A DNA stretch of 64,000 nt from Blautia hansenii (GTDB taxonomy: Bacteria > Bacillota > Clostridia > Lachnospirales > Lachnospiraceae): the NCBI RefSeq assembly GCF_013304445.1, contig NZ_JAAITA010000002.1, positions 215,073 through 279,072 on the forward strand, read 5' to 3'. This document shows positions 1 to 8,331 of this stretch, piece after piece. How positions within the stretch are numbered: position 1 is the stretch's first letter; each line of letters starts with the position of its first letter. Both the position numbers and the translations under genes were made by a program. The notes under the pieces were generated by a model. The model was not told the origin of the DNA and did no database searches. It saw only the letters and a list, made by a program, of their open reading frames with translations.

Positions 1-294
1 TGAATCTGAAAAAAACACTTCCAGTTGTGTGCAGGAATCCCAAAGCCCTGATACACCGTTTATAGAAATACTGAAACCAAGTTCTGTCTCATCCTCTTTT
101 AATTTAAGATATTTCTGAACATCCGGTCTCTTCACCCATGTAATTTTATAAGGTATCTCCTGATTTTTGTTTCCATACACCTGAACTTCCGGCTTTTTAC
201 TTTTCTTGCTCCAAATCCATCCCTTGATTTCAAATCTGTCTTTTCCTGAGTGATTCAAATCCGCCTTGTCGATACACCAGCGCATAGTACCCAT
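1..294 (-). CDS. Partial gene, N-terminal part of a probable polysaccharide-locus protein (function unassigned)
   Basis: An open minus-strand frame of 98 codons starts at ATG 294 and runs off the left edge without a stop, so only the N-terminus is visible. The start has a purine-rich ribosome site (AAAAGGGGAA) overlapping the end of the preceding gene, whose stop is 6 nt upstream. The visible part begins MGTMRWCIDKADLN, then alternates hydrophobic and charged residues like a beta-sandwich (FEIKGWIWSKK..., ELGFSISING). From memory, similar N-terminal domains precede glycosyltransferase domains in Lachnospiraceae rhamnan and O-antigen-type loci. That is inference: no catalytic domain lies inside the window. 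Its place at the 3' end of an ABC-export polysaccharide operon fits this reading. Confidence 0.6.
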   Translation of the reverse strand, partial: MGTMRWCIDKADLNHSGKDRFEIKGWIWSKKSKKPEVQVYGNKNQEIPYKITWVKRPDVQKYLKLKEDETELGFSISINGVSGLWDSCTQLEVFFSDS

Positions 295-300
295 ATCTGT

Positions 301-1584
301 CTATTCCCCTTTTATCACCTTTTTATATTTCGTATACGTTTTCCAGACTTTTGTATTCTCCATAGCGGCAATCAATTTCTCCTTTTCTGCAAGCTGCTTT
401 TTCAGAGCTTCCACTTCTTCTTTCTGTCGGTTCATTTCCGCTTTTTCCTTCAAAATCTGCTGTACATATCCGTCCTGCCCACTGTCTTTACTGATTTCCA
501 GGCATAAAAATCCCGGATTTGCCGGAATACTCTCAATATAAATTTGAGGGTCTTCTTCCAGAAAAAGAAAAGTCTGGTCTGACTGTACAATCCCATTGGT
601 TCTGACTTGGCATTTCTCTCCATTTTCCCATTCCAGACGTTTCAATCTTACTCTTCCTGCCTGTTCTCCGGGATCCAGACGAATCCGTCTGATTCTGCTT
701 CCTATTTCGATACGAAGCTTTACTTTCCCGTCCGGCATAGCATAAGATTCCGATTCTTCTTCTCTTAAAATTCCATCCTGAGAAAGAAATATCTGAACTC
801 TTTCCGGACTTCCTGTTCTTTTTAAAACCGTATGCAGACCTGTCTTCCCTGGCGAAATCTTGGGATAAAGTTTTCTCAGTGGTACATAATTTCCTATAAC
901 ATATGCCTGAAAATGTTTCTCCATTTCCAGAAAGACTTCTCTGTCTTCAGGAGAAATTCCTGCCGCAGCGTATAAATCCCAGGCTGCAATCTGACTGCGG
1001 AAGGCATTGCTGCACTCATAATAATGTAAAATACGATAGAGCACAAACTGAATCGGTATCGGAAAAAGAAAAGTCCACTCATAATCAATCAGTGTCCACT
1101 CGCCCTTCTCGTCTATAAAGATATTACTCAGCACCATATCAATATCCGTTACCGGAGCAGAATAAAATCCCTCACGGAGTTTCACGTCTCCAAAAACTTT
1201 TCGAAACTCTTCCGTCATACAAAAGGGGTTCTCAGCCGTCTGCAATATCAGTTCCATATATTCTCTCAAAATTTTTTGAAACTTCTCTATTTTCCTTTTC
1301 TCTAATAATCTGTCCAGTTCTTCCTGTAAAGTCTGCCCTTTAAGATATTCCAAATAAATTCCATCTTCTTCCCATCTGCATTGGTTTATCAACAGTCTGG
1401 TAGACGAAAAACTGCAGCTTAACTGTTCATAAGCTTCATATATTTTCCGGATATGAGGTTTTCCCGCCTCATAGTATGCTTTTTTTCTCACCTGCCGAGA
1501 ACCGTCTTTTTCTACTATATCCGTACGGATAGCAAATTGGGCAGTACGTTCATTTGAATATTTTGTATACAGAATCCTTTCCAT
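301..1584 (-). CDS. Kinase-fold protein with C-terminal coiled coil, polysaccharide locus
   Basis: A 427-residue soluble protein. Near residues 147-155 it has TDIDMVLSNIF followed by LIDYEW around 167, which resembles the catalytic D...N and Mg-binding D of aminoglycoside-phosphotransferase/protein-kinase-like folds, although the usual HxD is replaced by DID. The middle is beta-rich and the last 60 residues are a Lys/Glu-rich coiled coil ending in a basic tail (VWKTYTKYKKVIKG). I place the start at ATG 1584 rather than 1590, because AGAGGGAG sits 7 nt upstream of the former and abuts the latter. The start overlaps the methyltransferase stop, so the two are translationally coupled. It may phosphorylate or cap the exported glycan, or couple the methyltransferase to the ABC exporter; this is inferred from context only. 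Confidence 0.75.
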   Translation of the reverse strand: MERILYTKYSNERTAQFAIRTDIVEKDGSRQVRKKAYYEAGKPHIRKIYEAYEQLSCSFSSTRLLINQCRWEEDGIYLEYLKGQTLQEELDRLLEKRKIEKFQKILREYMELILQTAENPFCMTEEFRKVFGDVKLREGFYSAPVTDIDMVLSNIFIDEKGEWTLIDYEWTFLFPIPIQFVLYRILHYYECSNAFRSQIAAWDLYAAAGISPEDREVFLEMEKHFQAYVIGNYVPLRKLYPKISPGKTGLHTVLKRTGSPERVQIFLSQDGILREEESESYAMPDGKVKLRIEIGSRIRRIRLDPGEQAGRVRLKRLEWENGEKCQVRTNGIVQSDQTFLFLEEDPQIYIESIPANPGFLCLEISKDSGQDGYVQQILKEKAEMNRQKEEVEALKKQLAEKEKLIAAMENTKVWKTYTKYKKVIKGE

Positions 1585-1586
1585 AA

Positions 1587-2501
1587 TCATTCTCCCTCTA
1601 ATACAATTAAAAATGAATTTGCAAACAATGGAAACAATTCCTCATCTATCAGGCTGTCATAGACCTTCCCTTCATCAAACAATTCCAGTCTCTCCCTGTC
1701 AAAATTCATAATATTCAGATTCAATTCTCCCTTACCGGGCAGATAATGGTCGGAATATAGGGCCAGAGGAAATTTATAATCCGGATAAGGATAGTAAAAT
1801 TCCGCTTTCAGCCCTGCTGCAGCAATCATCTGCTCCCATTCTTTTTTAGAAAAGGTTCTGACCCCTCTGGTATCTGTATATCCTTCTATCCCTTCAAAGT
1901 ATCTTCCTGTATGGTCTTCTGTACAACCTGCCCAATATTTCATACCCAATCTGTTTTCTATGGCTATGACTATTTTTCCGTGAGGCACAAGGTGCTTTTT
2001 TATCACTTCCAGCATTTCCTGATAAGGCTCATCTCCACTGATATAACCATCGGCATATTCAAAAACACCTATGAGTGTAATGTAATCGTATGTCTCTGTC
2101 AGTTTTTTCTCTATCTCCTGAAAATTTCCCATGAGAATTTTCACATTGTCACAAGCTTTATTTCTGTAAGCATTAATGTAACTTCTTTTTTTAGAAAGTT
2201 CAATACAATGCACACTTTTTGCTTTACGGGCCAGCGCTCCTGTAATGGCTCCACATCCAGCTCCGATTTCCAGAACACAATCTCCTTTTCCAATAGGCAG
2301 CCATTCTACAATATTCTGCCGGATATTAGAAAAATGGTACATCACCGGCCAGCTGGAAGTCTCAGCAATAATACGGTTATAGTCTTCCTCCCCATAGTTT
2401 CTGGCGATTTCCAAAAGCTGGTCTTCCACTTCGCCATCGCTGTATAAATCCCTGCCAGGATAGCAGGTATCATCTAATTCTACCTTCCCTATTTTCTCCA
2501 C
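1587..2501 (-). CDS. Class I SAM-dependent methyltransferase, polysaccharide locus
   Basis: A 304-residue protein with a canonical SAM-binding motif I (VLEIGAGCGAITG, about residues 76-88), an acidic residue after strand 2 (CIELSKKR) and motif IV around ITLIGVFEYAD. An extra C-terminal domain of about 100 residues (EDHTGRYFEGIEGY...) is typical of the larger methyltransferases of polysaccharide loci. The start is GTG 2501: AAAGGAG lies 7 nt upstream and no ATG is better placed. It lies between the ABC exporter genes and the kinase-fold gene. In the Wzm/Wzt export route, a methyltransferase and kinase can cap the non-reducing end of the glycan and set chain length (known for E. coli O8/O9a WbdD). 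I infer a similar terminator role for this pair but cannot prove it. Confidence 0.85.
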   Translation of the reverse strand: MEKIGKVELDDTCYPGRDLYSDGEVEDQLLEIARNYGEEDYNRIIAETSSWPVMYHFSNIRQNIVEWLPIGKGDCVLEIGAGCGAITGALARKAKSVHCIELSKKRSYINAYRNKACDNVKILMGNFQEIEKKLTETYDYITLIGVFEYADGYISGDEPYQEMLEVIKKHLVPHGKIVIAIENRLGMKYWAGCTEDHTGRYFEGIEGYTDTRGVRTFSKKEWEQMIAAAGLKAEFYYPYPDYKFPLALYSDHYLPGKGELNLNIMNFDRERLELFDEGKVYDSLIDEELFPLFANSFLIVLEGE

Positions 2502-2513
2502 CTTTACTCTCCT

Positions 2514-3782
2514 TTACTTTACAGATACCCTGGAATTCATATCATAAAATCCCACGGTGTTTTTTGTTGAAACTACAGTAATGCCGCAGACATCATACAA
2601 ACGATGAAACACTTCGAACTCTCCATTCACATATCCGGTACACCCCAGAGATAACAGATATTCGCCGCCCTGCAGATTCATTTCCTGAGAAAAAGTAATT
2701 TCACAAACCTGTCCCTCTTTTTTGGAACTGATATCCGATTTTTCAAAAAGTGTGTTCGTTCCTGTAATTTCTGTTCCCTGTAAGTTCTTTATACTGTATG
2801 CAAAAATAGGTTCCTGTACCGTTTCATGAAAGCGCACTTTCATTTTGATTTCAAAATTACTTCCCTTTTCAATGGTATTACTTACCGTTCCCGTTTCGTC
2901 TGCCAAAATGAAATCTGTAATACTTGCCTTTCCATTTCCGTATTCTAATACGTTGGGATTCGTTTCAAAGGTACGGTTCCAACCTGGCTCCTTTCTTTTC
3001 ACAGCCTTCTTCCGGTCTTTTTCCGGTTTCTCTTCCTCACTGTCATCAAGCCCTACTAAAACCTTTTTATACAAATTTACTATTTCTTTTGGATTGCCTT
3101 CCTGACGTTTCACACCTTTATCCAGCAAAACAACCCGATCACAGTATTTACTGATACTTCCCAAATCATGACTGACAAAAAGAATGGTTTTTCCCATCTT
3201 CTTAAAATCTTCAAATTTTTTATAACATTTTGCCTGAAAGAATACATCCCCCACAGACAACGCCTCATCTACTATCAGTATTTCCGGCTCAATATTAATG
3301 GCTACAGCAAAAGCCAGGCGCACAAACATACCACTGGAATAGGTTTTCACCGGCTGATGTATGAAATCTCCGATATCAGCAAAAGCCAGTATGTCATCCA
3401 GCTTTTTGTCAATCTCTTCCCTGGTAAAGCCAATCATAGTTCCATTCAAATATACATTTTCCAAACCGGAATATTCCATATTAAAACCTGCACCCAATTC
3501 CAAAAGCGCGGAAATTCTTCCATTTACCTGCACCTCTCCCTGAGTGGGATTTAAGACGCCTGTAATAATCTTTAAAATCGTAGATTTTCCAGAGCCATTA
3601 GTTCCTATTATACCTACTGTTTCTCCTCTTTTCACCTGAAAAGACACATCTCTTAAGGCATAGTGTTCTCTATATTTTTTTTGTTTTGTGAGCCCCAGAG
3701 ACTCTTTCAGTCTGTCCACAGGCTTATCGTATAATTTATATACTTTACTTAGATGATTAATCGAAATTGCTATTTCTGACAT
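2514..3782 (-). CDS. Polysaccharide ABC exporter ATPase with C-terminal glycan-binding domain (Wzt/TagH type)
   Basis: A 422-residue ATPase that powers export of a lipid-linked polysaccharide across the membrane. Walker A is GTNGSGKST (60-68), the signature is YSSGM, Walker B is ILIVDEALSVGD, and the H-loop is FVSHD. The family marks PVDRLKESL and YALRDVSF precede Walker A, as in TagH/RfbE/Wzt. The C-terminal 150 residues (from about 270) form a beta-rich domain like the Wzt carbohydrate-binding domain, which in E. coli O9a recognises the capped chain end. That makes the adjoining methyltransferase/kinase pair a natural source of a cap. The permease gene is 24 nt upstream. The ATG has GAAGGAG as its ribosome site. 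Confidence 0.92.
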   Translation of the reverse strand: MSEIAISINHLSKVYKLYDKPVDRLKESLGLTKQKKYREHYALRDVSFQVKRGETVGIIGTNGSGKSTILKIITGVLNPTQGEVQVNGRISALLELGAGFNMEYSGLENVYLNGTMIGFTREEIDKKLDDILAFADIGDFIHQPVKTYSSGMFVRLAFAVAINIEPEILIVDEALSVGDVFFQAKCYKKFEDFKKMGKTILFVSHDLGSISKYCDRVVLLDKGVKRQEGNPKEIVNLYKKVLVGLDDSEEEKPEKDRKKAVKRKEPGWNRTFETNPNVLEYGNGKASITDFILADETGTVSNTIEKGSNFEIKMKVRFHETVQEPIFAYSIKNLQGTEITGTNTLFEKSDISSKKEGQVCEITFSQEMNLQGGEYLLSLGCTGYVNGEFEVFHRLYDVCGITVVSTKNTVGFYDMNSRVSVK

Positions 3783-3806
3783 TCCATTTTCTCCTTCATA
3801 TACAGC

Positions 3807-4622
3807 TTATAATACATCTGCAAAATGTGGTTTCAGTCTCTTAAAGATAAGGGTTCCCAGTGCAAAAAGCACAATCGTCACACCCCAGAAATAAATTCCC
3901 CATTTCCAATGAGCCGTCAGCCAGGTTCTCCCCAACATAGAGTCACGGTAACCGGAAACAATATAATACATAGGGTTAAATTTAAAAAGTTTCATCAAAA
4001 GCGGATGTCCCTCCAGCATAGCTAAATCCCACATAATAGGTGTCAGCCAGACTCCTACCTGAAGAAAAATATTGATAATTTGCGTCAAGTCCCTGAAAAA
4101 AATCACAACAGCGCTGGTTGCATAGGACAATGCCAGAGCCAGCATAAACGTACAGAAAGAATAATATATCAGCTGTAATGTATGCAAAGTAGGTGTGTAA
4201 CCGTAGCAAGAACTGATAATCAGCGCAAACGCTACGAAAAATCCATGTACAAACAAAGCTGAAATAACTTTTACCATTGGAAGAATACTTATTTTAAATA
4301 CCACTTTCTTTACTAGATAATTATATTCCAACAGTGCATTCGTACCTCCGTTTAGTGCATCCTGAAAAAAGAACCAAGGTACAATTCCTGAAATCAGATA
4401 CAACACAAAGGGATAATTGGATGCGTTCCCTGCCTTTAAACCCACACTGAATACAAACCAGTATACCAGAATCGTTACGATAGGCTGTACAAAAGCCCAG
4501 ACAATCCCCAGATAAGACCCTGCATATTTGGTTTTAAAATCATTTTTTGCCAGACTGAATACCAGTTTTCTATTATGAAAAATTTCCGTCGGTAATTCTA
4601 ACGCTTTTTTTATTTTACTCAT
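3807..4622 (-). CDS. Polysaccharide ABC exporter permease (Wzm/TagG type)
   Basis: A 271-residue integral membrane protein of the ABC-2 family with about six hydrophobic segments. The N-terminal cytoplasmic stretch is followed by LAKNDFKTKYAGSYLG, a hallmark of TagG/RfbD/Wzm permeases. The family segments GLKAGNASNYPFVLYLISGIVPW and FKFNPMYYIVSGYRD are also present. It pairs with the ATPase encoded next. It is the first gene of the operon visible here and has its own promoter about 60 nt upstream. The ribosome site AGGAGGAAAG precedes the ATG at close spacing. The substrate (teichoic acid or rhamnan-like glycan) cannot be told from the sequence. Confidence 0.93.
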   Translation of the reverse strand: MSKIKKALELPTEIFHNRKLVFSLAKNDFKTKYAGSYLGIVWAFVQPIVTILVYWFVFSVGLKAGNASNYPFVLYLISGIVPWFFFQDALNGGTNALLEYNYLVKKVVFKISILPMVKVISALFVHGFFVAFALIISSCYGYTPTLHTLQLIYYSFCTFMLALALSYATSAVVIFFRDLTQIINIFLQVGVWLTPIMWDLAMLEGHPLLMKLFKFNPMYYIVSGYRDSMLGRTWLTAHWKWGIYFWGVTIVLFALGTLIFKRLKPHFADVL

Positions 4623-4682
4623 CTTTCCTCCTGATTCTTTCCTATCTGAATCTCATTTCTGATTTTCTCTGAACGATATTCT

Positions 4683-4711
4683 AGTTTACACTATTTCCCC
4701 TCAGAAATCAA
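4683..4711 (-). promoter_or_regulatory. Sigma-A promoter of the polysaccharide exporter operon
   Basis: On the minus strand TTGATT (4711-4706) and TAAACT (4688-4683) are separated by 17 nt. Transcription would start about 50 nt upstream of the permease ATG. The -35 box lies just beyond the azlD stop codon. Confidence 0.6.
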
Positions 4712-4725
4712 CCAAAGCCACCTTC

Positions 4726-5031
4726 TCACACGATCTCCATTATCCGCTCTGCCACAAATACAGCCACGCAGGAAAACAAAGCCACAGTCACCAGACTTTG
4801 TTTCTTCAGCGCCAGCAACACGGCCACTGCAAATCCAGCTAAAGCTGACACCGGAGATTGCGTTGCATACAAAATGGCCGGAAATGTCATAGCCGTCAGA
4901 CATGCATATGGAATATAGTATAAAAAAGAACGGATATAACTATTCGAAATCTTCTTCTGAATCAAAGTCAGCGGCAGCATACGAATCAGATAGGTGACCC
5001 CTGCCATGACAAATATATATGCGTAAATCAT
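4726..5031 (-). CDS. azlD: AzlD-type branched-chain amino acid exporter subunit
   Basis: A 101-residue hydrophobic protein with about four membrane segments. The N-terminal MAGVTYLIRMLPL and the motif YIPYACLTAMTFPAILY are typical of AzlD (LIV-E family small subunit). Its start overlaps the azlC stop by 4 nt (ATGA) and is preceded by AAGGAGG, so the two are translated together. AzlC and AzlD form an exporter of branched-chain amino acids and their toxic analogues (known for B. subtilis and for E. coli YgaZH). No separate promoter is seen. Confidence 0.9.
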   Translation of the reverse strand: MIYAYIFVMAGVTYLIRMLPLTLIQKKISNSYIRSFLYYIPYACLTAMTFPAILYATQSPVSALAGFAVAVLLALKKQSLVTVALFSCVAVFVAERIMEIV

Positions 5032-5732
5032 GATGCTTCCTCCTTAATGGGAAATAATACAGCCCCAATTCCCGCAGCCAGTACGGTGCAGATAATCATG
5101 GAAAAACCGGAAGAGATTTCTTTTAATCCCGGCAGATAGTAAAAGGCCGTGCTTAAAACCAGCGCAGCCACCGTCACAAGGGCCACTTCTCTGTGCTCTT
5201 TTGCCATAGGCACCACAATAGCAATAAACATACCGTAAAGGGCTACTCCCAAAGCGCTGATAATATCTGCTGGAAGCAGCGTTCCCGCCACAGCACCGGC
5301 CAGAGTGCCGCCTACCCAGCCGGTAACCGGAAGCAAAATCAGACCATACATATAAAGTTTTCCCACCGTCCCCGGCTTTGCACTGGCCACTGCAAAAATT
5401 TCATCGGTGTTTCCGTAAGCTATCAGCATACGGTTGCCTAAATTCACCGAAGAATCCAACTTCTGAGACAGCGAAAGGGACATCAGCGCGTAACGGATGT
5501 TTACAACCAGCTGTGTCAGCGCCATTTCCATAAGAGAAGCGCCGGACACAATCACGTTTAATCCGGCGAACTGCCCTGCAGAAGTCAGATTGAAAAGAGA
5601 AATCAACACCGCATGAAAGGGCGAAATTCCGCTCTTCACCGCCATCATACCAAACGTAAAACTCACTGAAAAATATCCCACACAAATGGGAACGCCATCT
5701 TTTAATCCATTTTGTATCTTATTATGTACCAT
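5028..5732 (-). CDS. azlC: AzlC-type branched-chain amino acid exporter, large subunit
   Basis: A 234-residue polytopic membrane protein with the AzlC family signature: GVPICVGYFSVSFTFGMMA near the N-terminus, then FNLTSAGQFAGL and NIRYALMSLSLSQK. I choose ATG 5732, where GGGAG lies 7 nt upstream, over the in-frame GTG 5750, whose spacing to a purine tract is too short. It forms an operon with azlD. A terminator for the upstream HPr gene lies just before it, so the pair is probably transcribed on its own, but I find only a weak promoter candidate in the 65 nt between. Confidence 0.92.
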   Translation of the reverse strand: MVHNKIQNGLKDGVPICVGYFSVSFTFGMMAVKSGISPFHAVLISLFNLTSAGQFAGLNVIVSGASLMEMALTQLVVNIRYALMSLSLSQKLDSSVNLGNRMLIAYGNTDEIFAVASAKPGTVGKLYMYGLILLPVTGWVGGTLAGAVAGTLLPADIISALGVALYGMFIAIVVPMAKEHREVALVTVAALVLSTAFYYLPGLKEISSGFSMIICTVLAAGIGAVLFPIKEEAS

Positions 5733-5770
5733 CTTCCCTCTCCCGTACACCTTCCTGTCTGTTTTTCTCT

Positions 5771-5805
5771 ATAAAGAAAAGGACTATCGCTCAAAACAAC
5801 AGCCC
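5771..5805 (-). terminator. Rho-independent terminator after the cdaA-cdaR-HPr operon
   Basis: In the minus-strand RNA, GGGCUGUUG pairs with CGAUAGUCC (9 bp, three G-U) around a 7-nt loop and is followed by UUUUCUUUAU. It lies 10 nt beyond the HPr stop codon. Confidence 0.7.
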
Positions 5806-5815
5806 TCTCCTCTTC

Positions 5816-6079
5816 TTATTCTCCCAGTCCACTTTCAATTGCATGCACTAATGTTTTTAAAGCAAGTTCTTCATCTTCGCCTTCACAAATTAATTCTATC
5901 TCATTTCCGCATTTTATACATGCACCAAGCACACTCAGCACACTTTTCGCATTTGCTGTATTTCCCCTAAAACGAAATGTAATCAAAGATTTAAATTTCA
6001 TGGCCTCTTTGCACAAAAGCCCTGCCGGTCTCAGATGCAGTCCGGTTGGATTAATTATTGTTACCATTTGGCTAACCAT
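5816..6079 (-). CDS. HPr-family phosphocarrier protein
   Basis: An 87-residue cytoplasmic HPr homologue. His15 lies in NPTGLHLRPAG, the phosphotransferase site that accepts phosphate from enzyme I. Ser46 lies in NAKSVLSVL, at the regulatory site used by HPr kinase in Firmicutes. Both key residues are in their standard positions once the start is set at ATG 6079 (GGGAG about 8 nt upstream); the longer open frame adds 14 unrelated residues. The region after Ser46 (GACIKCGNEIEL) differs from textbook HPr, so this may be a paralogue rather than the general PTS carrier. It is the last gene of the cdaA operon, 22 nt after cdaR. No ptsI is in the window. Confidence 0.9.
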   Translation of the reverse strand: MVSQMVTIINPTGLHLRPAGLLCKEAMKFKSLITFRFRGNTANAKSVLSVLGACIKCGNEIELICEGEDEELALKTLVHAIESGLGE

Positions 6080-6101
6080 AGCTTCACTCCCTGTTCTCTT
6101 T

Positions 6102-7385
6102 CTATTTTTCAGATGCCTCAATCAGCGCTACTTTAACCGTAATATCCTCTACCAGTTCATACCCTTCCGGCAAAGTAACTGTTACCGGCAAAGTATTTTC
6201 TCCTGCCTTTGCGTCCTTTAAATCAATTTTCATCTGAATATCATCGGTCTTCAGATTATCCAAATCTTCCTCTTTTGCTTTAATACGGGCTACAATCTTG
6301 TCCGGTTCAAATTTGTAATTCATATTTTCCGGTTTGTTCTCCACTTTAATCTGCGTTGGCGAAACCTCGTAATCCCTGCTATTATATGGCAATATCTTTA
6401 CAGTTGCAATCACCGTGCTGTTAATATCTCTCGCCAGCTTCATATTTTCAGGAAGCAGTTCGCTGATATCCACTTTCACATCAAAGTCTGAATCCTTTCC
6501 GGAAACATCAATGTAACTTGCCGGTATAGTCAGTGTATTTCCCTCTACTGCCAGCTTCTGTAGCGCTTCATCTGTTCCGGCCAGACTAAGGGTTTCCGGT
6601 ACAACACTAACGGAATCCACCTCATAACCATATTGGGGGGAACCGCTGTACTCTGACCCAATTTTTACATTCTTCTGCACTTTCCAGAACTGTGCCTGAA
6701 TTTTTATCTTGTTGTCCTGAACACCTGCCAGATTCAAATAAGACAACTGTTTTTCTGAAAGCTCGTCCTGATTCTTATCATAAATTTTCAGTTCAGAATC
6801 CAACTCCACATTGCTTTCTTTCATACCTGTAACATCTATTTTTGCCACAACTTTATCAATTTTATTTATAATAGATTCCGGTCCTGAAATCGTCACTTTT
6901 TCAGGATTAGCCTGAAGGCTTCCCACTTCATAATCTTTATCCGGTGTTGTATCCCCTGTATTGACAGCAATGGTTTTTTCCACGCTGGTCTGGTTTTCAA
7001 TGTCTACCTGAATATTTCTTGGTGTCACCGTAATATTGTCATCTGCAATTCCTTTGCAGGTAACTTCTACCGGCACCATTTTCGGCGTTGCATCCATGTA
7101 TATCTGTGTCATATCTGCCTGAGCCACAATATCCTCTTTTTTCAGTTCCTTGATAACACTTTCCTCTGCTTTTATTCTTACCTTTACCGTATCATCACCG
7201 TCTATCAATAAAGGAATTTTCATATTGTTTGACAAATATGATTCATTTACCAAAGTTACCGGAATATCATAAAAAGTCTGCACAATCACAGGATCCTGAA
7301 CATTTCTGACTATAAGCCAGATAAGAACAGCAATTGCCAGGGAAAGAATTTTCAGCGTAAATTTATTCATCAGACTTTTTTTCAT
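6102..7385 (-). CDS. cdaR: CdaR, YbbR-domain regulator of diadenylate cyclase
   Basis: A 427-residue protein with one N-terminal membrane anchor (LKILSLAIAVLIWLIVRN) and an extracytoplasmic chain of about four YbbR-type beta domains. Repeated landmarks are ATPKMVPVEVTCKG, VSVVPETLSLAG and SPTQIKVEN. In Firmicutes CdaR binds CdaA in the membrane and modulates c-di-AMP synthesis. The gene overlaps cdaA by 23 nt, as is usual, indicating coupled translation. In Bacillus and relatives the third gene is glmM; here it is an HPr gene, and glmM lies about 45 kb away in this window. Confidence 0.92.
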   Translation of the reverse strand: MKKSLMNKFTLKILSLAIAVLIWLIVRNVQDPVIVQTFYDIPVTLVNESYLSNNMKIPLLIDGDDTVKVRIKAEESVIKELKKEDIVAQADMTQIYMDATPKMVPVEVTCKGIADDNITVTPRNIQVDIENQTSVEKTIAVNTGDTTPDKDYEVGSLQANPEKVTISGPESIINKIDKVVAKIDVTGMKESNVELDSELKIYDKNQDELSEKQLSYLNLAGVQDNKIKIQAQFWKVQKNVKIGSEYSGSPQYGYEVDSVSVVPETLSLAGTDEALQKLAVEGNTLTIPASYIDVSGKDSDFDVKVDISELLPENMKLARDINSTVIATVKILPYNSRDYEVSPTQIKVENKPENMNYKFEPDKIVARIKAKEEDLDNLKTDDIQMKIDLKDAKAGENTLPVTVTLPEGYELVEDITVKVALIEASEK

Positions 7386-8262
7386 TCTTCATCAGTCCCT
7401 TCCAAAACTTTCTTTTATGTTTTAGTTTTTCCTGCTTCACATTATTGTTCTGCTCTGTTTTCAGAATCTCCTTTAATTCCTCTTTTGTAACTCCTACCTG
7501 AAGTCTTCCGCGATTGGCCACAGAGACCCTTCCGGTTTCTTCTGATACAATAATGGTGAGAGAATCGCTGACTTCACTGATTCCCACACCAGCCCTATGT
7601 CTTGTACCCAAATTTTTATTCAGTTCCAGATTGTCTGACAGAGGTAAATAACAGGTAGCCGCCACGATTCGGTCTCCCCGCATAATGACGGCGCCATCGT
7701 GAAGAGGAGTATTATGTTCAAAAATATTAATCAATAGCTGACTGCTTATTAAAGAATCCAGATTGATTCCGGTTCTGATAAATTCATTTAAAATAGTATC
7801 CTCTTCAATTACAATAAGAGCACCTGTTTTTACCGCTCCCATTTCAAAACTGGCTCGCACAATCTCATTCACGGTTCTGTCGCTGAACCGACCCGGTTCT
7901 TCCTTTTTATTGCTTTCGAAAGGAATCAGGGTACTGACTATTTTCTTATGCCCCAGCTCTTCCAACGCCTTTCTGAGCTCCGGCTGAAAGATAACCAGAA
8001 TCGCTGTAATCGCATACCCGCCTGCATTGTACACCAACCACAAAATGGTATTCATCTGCAAGAGATATGCCGCAAAAGTAAATATCAATACAATTAAAAT
8101 TCCCTTTAAAAGAGAATAGGCTCTGGTATTTCTAATCCACAACATGAATTGATAGACAAATACGGCAATCAGCAGTATTTCTACAACATCAATCCATTTT
8201 ATGGTAGAAAAGGACGAAAACGCCCCAAAATAATTTTTCAGAAAATCAAAAATTCTGCCCAT
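7363..8262 (-). CDS. cdaA: CdaA, membrane diadenylate cyclase
   Basis: A 299-residue enzyme that joins two ATP into cyclic di-AMP. Three membrane segments occupy about residues 24-95, followed by the DAC domain. The catalytic DGA is at 189-191 (PLHDGAVIM) and RHR at 221-223 (GTRHRAGVG), both intact. I choose ATG 8262 (MGRIFDFL), with GGGGAG 9 nt upstream, over a TTG 27 nt earlier. It is the third gene of an operon that begins with two uncharacterised membrane proteins and continues to cdaR and HPr. c-di-AMP controls potassium and osmolyte transport and cell-wall homeostasis in Firmicutes. Confidence 0.96.
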   Translation of the reverse strand: MGRIFDFLKNYFGAFSSFSTIKWIDVVEILLIAVFVYQFMLWIRNTRAYSLLKGILIVLIFTFAAYLLQMNTILWLVYNAGGYAITAILVIFQPELRKALEELGHKKIVSTLIPFESNKKEEPGRFSDRTVNEIVRASFEMGAVKTGALIVIEEDTILNEFIRTGINLDSLISSQLLINIFEHNTPLHDGAVIMRGDRIVAATCYLPLSDNLELNKNLGTRHRAGVGISEVSDSLTIIVSEETGRVSVANRGRLQVGVTKEELKEILKTEQNNNVKQEKLKHKRKFWKGLMKNEKKSDE

Positions 8263-8331
8263 TTTCTTCATCTCCCCTTTCTTCAGCAAGTTTTCATATC
8301 CTACTCTGTTTCAGAGGCAGATAACCGGGTT

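Noticed and set aside
1911..2447. A 178-codon plus-strand frame within the methyltransferase gene
   Set aside because: It lies wholly antisense to a clear SAM-methyltransferase and has a shadow-frame composition.
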